Part shown: one piece after another, positions 1 to 5,802 of the stretch | How positions within the stretch are numbered: the first letter of the stretch is position 1 | Layout of the letters: each line of letters begins with the position of its first letter | DNA from: Euryarchaeota archaeon UBA229 | GTDB lineage: Archaea > Thermoplasmatota > Poseidoniia > Poseidoniales > Poseidoniaceae | DNA: 6,393 bases | Assembly: GCA_002505355.1 (NCBI GenBank) | Contig: DAUW01000069.1 | Coordinates: 3,549 to 9,941 of the forward strand | Direction of reading: 5' to 3' | Made by a program: the position numbers and the translations under genes | The notes under the pieces: model-generated | Seen by the model: the letters and a program-made list of their open reading frames with translations, nothing else | Told to the model about the DNA's origin: nothing | Database searches by the model: none

Positions 1-592
1 TACCCATCAAATCCATACAGTGATTTGACCGACCTGTTCCCATCACTGAGACTTGAGCAAAAGCAAAACCATGCGGTACAAGCTGCTCGATAATCATCGT
101 GCCTAACCATGTCCCGGGTTCTTCTATACCACCTGTCTCAACCGAGGCTTCATCGAAGTATGGACCGAATTCAGCAATGACTGGAACGGTCATACCGTCT
201 TCCATAACCGGTACCCAAACTGCCAAACTAACCTTGCCATTAGGCGCTGCACCACCTTCCTCCAACGGTAGTTCAAACTCGACAAAATGGTGTGTTCCTA
301 GCCACAAACTGGCACCATCAGGTCCGCGTAATGAACCATTTTTCAGTACGTAGGAATTTTGATCATCGGTATAATAATTCTGTAAATGACGGTCGGCTAT
401 CGGAGTATAACCGTCTAATGATTCTTCGATCGCTTGGTCTTGGAGCGGGGCACCGATGGCACGACTCATCATCAAAAATACGAGAACTACGGCTACTGTT
501 GCGCCCAAAGCAGTATTCAGTGAACGCGTTGCGCCGCTGTCAGGAATGGCTGCTTCGTCAGCGAGTTCAGCCTCGTAAACCTGCTCCTCCAT
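1..592 (-). CDS. Membrane-anchored S15/CocE-family hydrolase (X-Pro dipeptidyl-peptidase-like), N-terminal part
   Basis: The first 197 codons are present; the gene continues beyond position 1. Translation from the ATG at 592-590 begins MEEQVYEAEL. An acidic stretch precedes a single hydrophobic segment at about residues 26-43 (core AVVLVFLMM), so the enzyme is probably tethered with its body outside the cell. Residues 96-145 contain the beta-rich start of an alpha/beta hydrolase, with the S15-like phrase PVIAEFGPYF (137-146). Residues 174-197 carry HGFAFAQVSVMGTGRSNHC, equivalent to the family's 'D.RG..S.G' strand and turn. In S15/CocE enzymes the nucleophile (GxSYxG) lies some tens of residues later, so the catalytic triad is outside this window and activity cannot be judged. 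An in-frame TAG 18 nt upstream of the ATG fixes the start. No clear ribosome-binding site is seen. It lies 37 nt downstream of the BtuF-like gene on the same strand. A peptide- or ester-scavenging role is inferred. Confidence 0.78.
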   Translation of the reverse strand, partial: MEEQVYEAELADEAAIPDSGATRSLNTALGATVAVVLVFLMMSRAIGAPLQDQAIEESLDGYTPIADRHLQNYYTDDQNSYVLKNGSLRGPDGASLWLGTHHFVEFELPLEEGGAAPNGKVSLAVWVPVMEDGMTVPVIAEFGPYFDEASVETGGIEEPGTWLGTMIIEQLVPHGFAFAQVSVMGTGRSNHCMDLMG

Positions 593-629
593 GGTGGGGC
601 TGAAAACCTACTCACTCATGATATTGATG

Positions 630-1397
630 CTAATTTGCACTGTTCAGTAATAATTGAAATTCGATTAATCTAGCAATTGCTGACGCAGTTCTCGAACCAA
701 ACCAAGTCAAATCTTCTCCGTCAATTAATTCAACTCTCGGAATCCTCCCCCCGGCAACAGCGATGCTTTGCGCAATCTCAATCCCCTCCTCGGTGGTGAA
801 TTCATGTGGTTCGCTAGTTAGGAGAATAAGTTCTATATCATGTCTAATGAAATCCTCGACGGAAACCTCTGGATAGCCATTACCCTTTGGATGAGTGTCA
901 ATTACGTTAAAGCCGACCATCGACAAAATGGCACCGGCATACTTGGTTGGTGAAACCGCCATGAGTGGTTGATGCCAGATTAATGGCAATGTACGAGTTT
1001 GGTGTTCATTGTCGACGATTTGGTTAATTGAATCCTCACAAAGAATTGCTAGTTGTTCGCCGGTTGTCTGTCGTTGGCACACCCGTCCTAGAGTTCTCAA
1101 CATATCGGGAACATCAACTGGGGAGGCGACATCGCTAACAAAAATTTCAAACCCTTCACCTTTGAGGGTTTGATAAACCTCTAAGGGATTCTCTTCTTTA
1201 TCCATCACGATAAGATCGGGTTTGAGTCTACGGATTTTATCTAAGTTTGGAGTTTTGGTTCCGCCAATAACCATCACCTGGTCTACCTTCCCGGCTGGAT
1301 GAATACACCATGGGGTCCTTCCAACTACCTCATCGGTGGAAAGTCCGAGATCAAACAGTGTTTGAGTCAGCGATGGTACCAAACTTACCACTCGCAT
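630..1397 (-). CDS. BtuF/TroA-like helical-backbone metal receptor (cobalamin/Fe3+-type binding protein), no signal peptide
   Basis: A 255-residue protein of the periplasmic-binding-protein-like COG0614 fold. Visible family marks are the N-terminal strand RVVSLVPSLTQTLFDLG (2-18), VVGRTPWCIHP (24-34), GGTKTPNLDKIRRLKPDLIV (45-64) followed by DKEEN (66-70), a central linking helix at about 98-130, PLMAVSPTKYAGAILSMVGF (144-163), the YPEVSVED stretch (175-182), LILLTSEP (190-197), and a C-terminal LIDGEDLTWFGSRTA (224-238). These match the corrinoid-binding BtuF-like group. Unlike transporter-linked BtuF it starts directly with the first Rossmann-like strand: there is no signal peptide, lipobox or membrane segment, so it should be cytoplasmic. 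No permease or ATPase gene lies beside it. A GGAG at 1406-1403 sits 5 nt before the ATG and supports this start. It probably heads a transcript that continues into the S15-type hydrolase. Ligand and function are unknown; corrinoid or haem binding is inferred. Confidence 0.85.
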   Translation of the reverse strand: MRVVSLVPSLTQTLFDLGLSTDEVVGRTPWCIHPAGKVDQVMVIGGTKTPNLDKIRRLKPDLIVMDKEENPLEVYQTLKGEGFEIFVSDVASPVDVPDMLRTLGRVCQRQTTGEQLAILCEDSINQIVDNEHQTRTLPLIWHQPLMAVSPTKYAGAILSMVGFNVIDTHPKGNGYPEVSVEDFIRHDIELILLTSEPHEFTTEEGIEIAQSIAVAGGRIPRVELIDGEDLTWFGSRTASAIARLIEFQLLLNSAN

Positions 1398-1497
1398 GCT
1401 TACTCCATTAGTAGTAGGTTGAAAATCATGTTTAGCCTTAACAACACTTGAGGGATGGAATCATACACTAAACCGACCTGCACTAGGTTGGGCAGAC
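1398..1497. promoter_or_regulatory. Divergent intergenic region between the BtuF-like gene and uppS
   Basis: About 100 bases must hold the promoters of both outward-facing genes. The segment 1421-1447 is the most AT-rich part and contains a near-palindrome, GTTTAGCCTTAAC, at 1430-1442. The stretch CACTAAAC at 1466-1473 lies about where an archaeal TATA-like box would sit for a leaderless uppS transcript starting near 1495. A GGAG on the minus strand (1406-1403) is the probable ribosome-binding site of the BtuF-like gene. No strong canonical TATA box is visible, so individual promoter calls are weak. Confidence 0.4.
1403..1406 (-). promoter_or_regulatory. Shine-Dalgarno site of the BtuF-like gene
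   Basis: The minus strand reads GGAG, a 5-nt spacer, then the ATG at 1397. It is one of only two clear ribosome-binding sites in the window and supports the chosen start codon. Confidence 0.55.
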
Positions 1498-2277
1498 ATG
1501 GGAATCTCTGAACGAATGGGTGATGTACTTGGCCAAGCGGTTGAGTCTAAACTTCTCAAAGAAGTTGGAGAACACCCAGAGAAAGTTACCCACTTAGCCA
1601 TCATAATGGACGGCAATCGCCGATTTGCTTGGAAAAGCAAAATTGCTACCGGTCTTGGTCATCGCATCGGCAAACAAAAACTTGAAACGGTGCTTGACTG
1701 GGTCTTGGAATTGGAAATCCCCTGGTTCACTGTTTACGCATTATCAACTGAGAATTTAACCCGCCCCCAGGAGGAATTAGATATCCTGTTTCGATTGTAT
1801 ATCGAGGGATTGCGTGACATTGCTGACGATGAGCGAATCCATGCCAACGAGGTTAAAGTGCAAATCATTGGTAGACGAGAATTACTTCCAGAAGATGTTA
1901 ATGAAGCCATAGATTACGCTGAAGCCAAGACTGCTGAGTATGACAAATATGTCTTCACAGTCTGTTTAGCCTACGGCAGTCGTGAGGAGATGCTCAACGC
2001 AATACAATCGATTGCTGCTGAACATGCGGCTGGTGATTTGCCGCTGGATGCCATTGATGAAACTGCGGTGTCTACGAGACTGTACACCGGTGAAATGCCA
2101 GATCCGGACTTAGTAATTAGGACCAGCGGAGAGGAACGTATCTCAAACTTCTTGCTGTGGCAGATGGCATATTCTGAATTATACTTCACTGATGTGTATT
2201 GGCCCTCATTTCAGAAAAAAGACTTATTGAAAGCGGTTAGAACCTTCCAAGACCGCAAACGTAGGTATGGTGAGTGA
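1498..2277 (+). CDS. uppS: Polyprenyl diphosphate synthase (cis-prenyltransferase, UppS family)
   Basis: This 259-residue enzyme adds isopentenyl units in cis to an allylic diphosphate. In archaea the long product is the precursor of the dolichol-type phosphate that carries glycans during surface glycosylation. All family signatures are present: HLAIIMDGNRRFA (32-44), with the catalytic Asp38 and the diphosphate-binding residues after it; GHRIGKQ (54-60); YALSTENLTRPQEE (80-93); and the C-terminal RTSGEERISNFLLWQ (208-222), with the metal-binding Glu213, then AYSELYFTDVYWPSF (224-238). DGNRRFA replaces the bacterial DGNGRWA, as in many archaeal members. Length is near the family norm. The ATG at 1498 is the first usable start after an in-frame TGA at 1420-1422. 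No Shine-Dalgarno is seen, so a leaderless transcript is possible. The last 11 nt overlap the Nudix gene, implying a shared transcript. Product chain length cannot be read from sequence. Confidence 0.95.
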   Translation: MGISERMGDVLGQAVESKLLKEVGEHPEKVTHLAIIMDGNRRFAWKSKIATGLGHRIGKQKLETVLDWVLELEIPWFTVYALSTENLTRPQEELDILFRLYIEGLRDIADDERIHANEVKVQIIGRRELLPEDVNEAIDYAEAKTAEYDKYVFTVCLAYGSREEMLNAIQSIAAEHAAGDLPLDAIDETAVSTRLYTGEMPDPDLVIRTSGEERISNFLLWQMAYSELYFTDVYWPSFQKKDLLKAVRTFQDRKRRYGE

Positions 2278-2707
2278 GTTGGCAATCTGTGATGAATGCA
2301 ATGGCTGGCTAAATCCAGCTCTTGCAGTTGACGCTGCGGTTCAACGGGGGAATGAAATTTTGTTAATCCAACGTAAATTTCCACCAATGGTGGGCTACTG
2401 GGGCTTGCCAGGTGGGTTTGTTGATCGCGATGAGGACCCGTTAGAGGCGGTGCTGCGAGAGCTCGAAGAGGAAACCGGGCTAGTAGGTTCGAACCCAGAG
2501 TTACTAATGGTCATGGGCGACCCTGATCGCGACCCGCGTAAGCACATCGTGAGTATTGTTTATTCGGTCACTGTCGATGCAGGAGAGCCGGCTGCTGGGG
2601 ACGATGCAGCAGACGCTCGTTATTGGCCGCTGGACTCTATTCTAAACGGCGAAGTGCCAATGGCTGGAGACCACTTGCAGATAGTCAAGAATTGGTTTAA
2701 TCAATGA
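2267..2707 (+). CDS. Nudix hydrolase, ADP-ribose pyrophosphatase-like
   Basis: A 146-residue protein with a perfect Nudix box from Gly50 to Leu72 (G-x5-E56-x7-R64-E65-L66-x-E68-E69-x-G71-L72), which binds the divalent metal used to cleave nucleoside diphosphate-X compounds. The preceding strand ends GYWGLPGGF (43-51). After the box, GDPDRDPRKHIVSIVY (84-99) resembles the 'GxxxRDPRGHxVSxxY' stretch of archaeal ADP-ribose pyrophosphatases, making ADP-ribose or a nucleotide sugar a likely substrate class. The N-terminus CDECNGWLNPALAVDAAV (8-25) keeps one CxxC pair (Cys8, Cys11), as if half of a zinc ribbon remained. The ATG at 2267 lies inside the 3' end of uppS in another frame; GTG at 2270 is an alternative start two residues shorter in effect. 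The overlap suggests translational coupling to uppS. Its 3' end overlaps the convergent DUF354 gene by 11 nt. Exact substrate is not deducible. Confidence 0.93.
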   Translation: MVSELAICDECNGWLNPALAVDAAVQRGNEILLIQRKFPPMVGYWGLPGGFVDRDEDPLEAVLRELEEETGLVGSNPELLMVMGDPDRDPRKHIVSIVYSVTVDAGEPAAGDDAADARYWPLDSILNGEVPMAGDHLQIVKNWFNQ

Positions 2708-3713
2708 GATTTATTGACAACATATTTGCCAACTGATTGCGAGAATCTGGCCACTCTTCTGGCGCTATTGCATCGGTAAGATGTATGCCGGCCAAAAATT
2801 GCGCCAGCATGTTTTGCCATCCGTCACCCTCGCATGGTTCATGCCAGACAAATAGTGGATATCCGTCATCCTGTAGGCGAGTAATGAAACCCCGCTTTGC
2901 CTTGCTGACAAGTAATGTTGGAGTGCCAAGTAATGCTGCTTCGCTAGCGAGCGTCACTGACTGTGTTATTACTCCATCATGCCTCGATAACTGGCGGTCG
3001 AGTAACCACGCATCGCCTTGATATTCGTTTTCATTAGCCATAGTAATATCAAGGCCATCAAATGCCGACTCAGGAATCTCAGAAAGTTCCTCGGAATCAT
3101 GTATACCATCTCCTTTGAGCAACCTTACCAACACCTTAGGCGGGTCACTAACCGTACTGGCATGGATTCCTGGGCTCAAATGAACGTGGCCATGTAATCC
3201 ATTGAGGTAATCTACTTGGATTCCCTTCGCTTTTGCAGCTGACAAAAAGCCCCCATCAAGTGATTCATCCCAATGGTTCGGAACAATAATGTGGGTTGCC
3301 GATTTAAGCGCTAACTTATGAGCAACGTGGTTTACCTCAGTATCGCTGATGTAGTACCGGTGAGATATACTTCGCAGGGATTTTTTCAACAGCGGTGAGC
3401 GCCATGCTAGCAACTCAAGCGATGCTCCGACGACAACAATACGCGATATCGGTTGACCTGTTTTGCAACAATGGGCTAGAAAACGATGGCTAGAACGCCA
3501 CCTATTGAGTGCCTTTCGTCGTCTCTTATTACCCACGGGTCGCTCGACCCAGTGGATTTGTCGGCGGGGAATGTGGCCATCGCCTTGGTTAATCATGACC
3601 TCTACCTCTCGGCGCCTGGTCGCAATTATCAGGTCATTGTTGTTTGAACTGCGAAGGAAAGGAGCAAGTAGGCGTACATGCGCTGGATGATCAAGTACCC
3701 AGCACGTCCGCAT
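2697..3713 (-). CDS. DUF354-family GT-B protein (putative glycosyltransferase)
   Basis: A 338-residue protein matching DUF354, a family with the two-Rossmann-domain fold of GT-B glycosyltransferases and UDP-GlcNAc epimerases, found mainly in archaea and some bacteria in glycan gene clusters. Recognisable parts in order: WVLDHPAHVRLLAPFLR (5-21), equivalent to the family's 'DixnpkHV' start; VVVGASLELLAW (93-104); ISDTEVNHVAHKLA (122-135) with THIIVPNHW (140-148); VDYLNGLHGHVHL (167-179); the linker strand VLVRLLKGDGIHD (194-206); and the C-terminal nucleotide-side helix ASEAALLGTPTLLVSK (256-271). Residues 49-77 are unusually basic (GNKRRRKALNRWR at 61-73), which could sit against the membrane. 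No signal peptide or membrane segment is seen. The ATG at 3713 places the first strand directly at the N-terminus; no Shine-Dalgarno precedes it. Donor and acceptor are unknown. A role in lipid-linked or surface glycan synthesis is inferred from family and neighbours. Confidence 0.82.
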   Translation of the reverse strand: MRTCWVLDHPAHVRLLAPFLRSSNNNDLIIATRRREVEVMINQGDGHIPRRQIHWVERPVGNKRRRKALNRWRSSHRFLAHCCKTGQPISRIVVVGASLELLAWRSPLLKKSLRSISHRYYISDTEVNHVAHKLALKSATHIIVPNHWDESLDGGFLSAAKAKGIQVDYLNGLHGHVHLSPGIHASTVSDPPKVLVRLLKGDGIHDSEELSEIPESAFDGLDITMANENEYQGDAWLLDRQLSRHDGVITQSVTLASEAALLGTPTLLVSKAKRGFITRLQDDGYPLFVWHEPCEGDGWQNMLAQFLAGIHLTDAIAPEEWPDSRNQLANMLSINLID

Positions 3714-3791
3714 AACTTTGCGTGATGGTTTGAGTTACTCAATGCATCGGATATTAGTCAAGTTGAAAGCCCGCCTGCTCGAGGATTAATT
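3714..3791. promoter_or_regulatory. Divergent intergenic region between the DUF354 gene and ridA
   Basis: Seventy-eight bases separate two outward-facing starts. An AT-rich core, GGATATTAG at 3749-3757, reads CTAATATCC on the other strand and is a candidate TATA-like element for either direction. It is about 40 nt from the ridA start and about 36 nt from the DUF354 start, a spacing compatible with short 5' leaders. This is only a positional argument; no strong consensus is visible. Confidence 0.35.
3781..3784 (+). promoter_or_regulatory. Shine-Dalgarno site of ridA
   Basis: GAGG followed by a 7-nt spacer (ATTAATT) and the ATG at 3792. It supports the ridA start and implies that the ridA transcript has a leader, unlike neighbours with no such site. 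Confidence 0.55.
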
Positions 3792-4154
3792 ATGGACAAG
3801 CGAGCAATCGAATTAGCTGGAGCACCCAAGTATGGACCTTACTCCGCCGGAGTAGAGTCCGGGGAAATGTTTTGGTTATCCGGCCAAATTGCCGTTGACT
3901 TTGACGGAGTAAAAGCGCAGACACAAGGCGCATTGGATAAAATTGACACGCTATTAGACAACGCAGGATTGACTCGTGAGAACATCTGTTTTGCTCAAAT
4001 CTTGTTAGACGACATCAATGATTTTGCCGCCATGAATGAGGTCTATGGTGCGTGGGTAAGTGAGCTGAAGGTGAAGCCCGCTCGAGCTGCCTTTGCCGCT
4101 GCTGCACTACCTGCAGGCGCTTTGGTTGAAATTGTCATTCAAGGTACGAGATGA
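3792..4154 (+). CDS. ridA: RidA/YjgF family enamine/imine deaminase
   Basis: A 120-residue protein, near the usual length of the trimeric RidA family. These cytoplasmic proteins hydrolyse reactive enamine/imine intermediates, such as 2-aminoacrylate released by PLP enzymes, to ketoacids and ammonia. Family marks: GPYSAGVESGEMFWLSGQIA (15-34); the helix QGALDKIDTLLDNAGLT (45-61); NDFAAMNEVYGAWV (76-89); and the C-terminal KPARAAFAAAALPAGALVEI (95-114). The substrate-carboxylate-binding arginine is Arg98 and the catalytic-side glutamate is Glu113, so the protein looks active. The ATG at 3792 is preceded by GAGG at 7 nt. It heads a plus-strand run with the small membrane protein and the phosphohexomutase, joined to the former through an overlapping stop/start arrangement. 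That run looks like genomic compaction more than a functional link to sugar metabolism. Confidence 0.93.
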   Translation: MDKRAIELAGAPKYGPYSAGVESGEMFWLSGQIAVDFDGVKAQTQGALDKIDTLLDNAGLTRENICFAQILLDDINDFAAMNEVYGAWVSELKVKPARAAFAAAALPAGALVEIVIQGTR

Positions 4155-4158
4155 TTTG

Positions 4159-4341
4159 ATGCCTGGCTCGCCATATTTTGACGAAGTCCCCAGAGGCATT
4201 CTGACGTGGCCAAAATTACTCAAATATGCCCTACCCGTTACCGCAGTGGTGATGGTTATCGGCTGGCAGAACGACATTCTAGTCGAACTAATTCTTGTAC
4301 TCACCTGCACTCTATTTATCTCAGCAGCCCTTAGAAAATGA
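4159..4341 (+). CDS. Small hypothetical membrane protein with two predicted helices
   Basis: I do not recognise this 60-residue protein. The frame is open upstream to an ATG at 4093 inside ridA, but the ATG at 4159 is preferred: it is 4 nt past the ridA stop and gives a sensible N-terminus, MPGSPYFDEVPRGILTWPKL. Two hydrophobic segments are visible, about residues 20-36 (core ALPVTAVVMVIGW) and 41-57 (core VELILVLTCTLFISA), separated by a short polar turn (QND at 37-39), with a basic C-terminus (LRK). This predicts a helical hairpin with both ends on the same side, probably cytoplasmic given the basic residues flanking both ends (Arg12, Lys19, Lys22, Arg59, Lys60). No catalytic motif is seen. 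It may be translated by coupling to ridA. Its position just before the phosphohexomutase gives no firm functional clue. Confidence 0.6.
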   Translation: MPGSPYFDEVPRGILTWPKLLKYALPVTAVVMVIGWQNDILVELILVLTCTLFISAALRK

Positions 4342-4385
4342 CCGCGTAGCCTCATCTTTGAAATGGCGAAGCGACTGGGAACATC

Positions 4386-5798
4386 ATGGGCGAATGGCCA
4401 GTTCAATGTTTCAAAGCCTACGATATTCGTGGGTTAGCGAACGGCGATGGAACTGGTGAACTAACTCCGCAGTTCGCTTACCGACTGGGCCGTGCGATGG
4501 CAAAGTATCTCGCTTGCAAGCAATTTGCAGTTGGTCGTGACATTCGAGATTCTTCACCGGCTTTGGCTGCTGAACTAACCCGCGGTTTAACCGATTCCGG
4601 GGTCACTGTGCTAGACTTAGGAATCGTCTCCACTGGATGCGTCTATCACGCCTGTTGGACTTTGCCTGTTGACGGTGGCGTAATGGTCACTGCCAGTCAT
4701 TTACCGATGCCAACCCACAATGGTTTCAAAATGTGCCGTGGCACTTTGCCACTGGCTGGTGAAGAAATCCAGGAATTAAAGCAGGTATTTCTGGATAATG
4801 AATTCATAGACGGTGAAGGTAAGGTTATCGATACACCACACATGGATAACTATCTTCAAGCAATCATCGAATCAACTGGTCCATTATCCCGCTCTGTCAA
4901 GGTTGCCGTCGATTGTGGTAACGCTGTTCCGGGCCCGGCAATGAGCAAGTTACTAGACCTCCTGGGCTGCAATCATATTGACTTGTATTGTGACTGGGAT
5001 GCTACTGAACCTAATCATGGTGCAGATCCAACTAGGCCAAAGAACATGGTAGACCTAGCCAGGGCAGTAGTTGACAATAGCTGCGAATTCGGTTTGGGTG
5101 CGGATGGCGATGGTGACCGACTCGGAGCCGTTGATGAAAAAGGTAATTTCGTCTACCCCGACCGACTAATTGCTCTATTAGCCAATGACGTTGTTGGTTC
5201 TGAGGCTGACAAGGATTTACTCATCTATGACGTAAAATGCTCAATGAATGTCGAAAAGGCGATTGTTGCTGCCGGTGGCCGACCGATGATGGCCAAGACT
5301 GGACATTCGTTTATGAAGCGAGTTTTGGCCGCTAATCCCGATGCCTTGATGGCGGCCGAGATGAGTGGACATATCTTCATGGCTGACCGTGGTTGGTATG
5401 GTTTTGATTGCTCACTGTATAACGCAGCTAGAATAATTGAATTGTGGTCTAGAACCGATGGTATATCCTTTAGTGGAGAGTTGAATCGTCTCGCCCCAAA
5501 TTTGCCAACAACTGGAGAAGTGAAAGTTCCTTGCAAGGAGGAAAATAAACTGGAAACCGTTGCGGCAATTAGGCAGGCATTCACCGACTACCAAGCGTCA
5601 ACTATCGATGGCGTAAGAGTGCGCTTCAACAATTCAAACGGCGAACAAGTTGGCTGGTATCTGGCCCGCAAATCGAATACAGAACCGATACTTGTTATGC
5701 GTGTTGAGGCGACTGAAGATCACGAATTAACCCAGATTTTGGAGTTAATTGACCAACGCGTATCGCCAATAGTCGACATCAGTAAGTTACTGGGGTAA
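4386..5798 (+). CDS. manB: Phosphomannomutase/phosphoglucomutase (alpha-D-phosphohexomutase family)
   Basis: A 470-residue enzyme that interconverts hexose 6-phosphate and hexose 1-phosphate, feeding GDP- or UDP-sugar synthesis. All four family loops are present: the phosphoserine loop TASHLPMPTHNGFK (102-115) with Ser104; the metal loop GADGDGDR (238-245) with Asp240, Asp242 and Asp244; the sugar-recognition loop AEMSGHIF (324-331), of the E-M-S-G-H type shared by PMM/PGM enzymes; and the phosphate-binding loop RKSNTEP (428-434). The N-terminus FKAYDIRG (9-16) is typical, so the ATG at 4386 is well placed; only a weak GGGA precedes it. The phosphoserine loop departs from the usual TASHNPPxYNGFK: Asn is Leu and the loop is one residue longer, though Ser, His and Lys remain. 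The gene follows the small membrane protein by 44 nt with no visible promoter and is 4 nt from the downstream glycosyltransferase. Mannose versus glucose preference cannot be decided. Confidence 0.93.
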   Translation: MGEWPVQCFKAYDIRGLANGDGTGELTPQFAYRLGRAMAKYLACKQFAVGRDIRDSSPALAAELTRGLTDSGVTVLDLGIVSTGCVYHACWTLPVDGGVMVTASHLPMPTHNGFKMCRGTLPLAGEEIQELKQVFLDNEFIDGEGKVIDTPHMDNYLQAIIESTGPLSRSVKVAVDCGNAVPGPAMSKLLDLLGCNHIDLYCDWDATEPNHGADPTRPKNMVDLARAVVDNSCEFGLGADGDGDRLGAVDEKGNFVYPDRLIALLANDVVGSEADKDLLIYDVKCSMNVEKAIVAAGGRPMMAKTGHSFMKRVLAANPDALMAAEMSGHIFMADRGWYGFDCSLYNAARIIELWSRTDGISFSGELNRLAPNLPTTGEVKVPCKEENKLETVAAIRQAFTDYQASTIDGVRVRFNNSNGEQVGWYLARKSNTEPILVMRVEATEDHELTQILELIDQRVSPIVDISKLLG

Positions 5799-5802
5799 TC
5801 TT

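Noticed and set aside
99..603. Two overlapping plus-strand open frames (99-353 and 292-603)
   Set aside because: They lie antisense to the minus-strand S15-type hydrolase, whose frame is continuous, has a membrane anchor and family motifs. The plus-strand translations are low-complexity (Ser/Pro/Thr- and Arg-rich) and resemble nothing.
1971..2189. Minus-strand open frame inside uppS
   Set aside because: It is antisense to the most conserved part of UppS and has no motif or start context.
2737..3690. Plus-strand open frames 2737-3021 and 3463-3690
   Set aside because: They are antisense to the DUF354 gene, which carries the family motifs over both intervals.
4093..4158. Longer start (ATG 4093) for the small membrane protein
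   Set aside because: It would overlap the conserved 3' end of ridA by 62 nt. The ATG at 4159 sits just after the ridA stop and needs no overlap.
4107..4406. Minus-strand open frame across ridA, the small membrane gene and the mutase start
   Set aside because: It overlaps three plus-strand genes in a compact run and its translation shows no recognisable domain.
5225..5594. Two minus-strand open frames inside the phosphohexomutase gene
   Set aside because: They are antisense to the metal and sugar loops of a well-supported enzyme and have no independent support.
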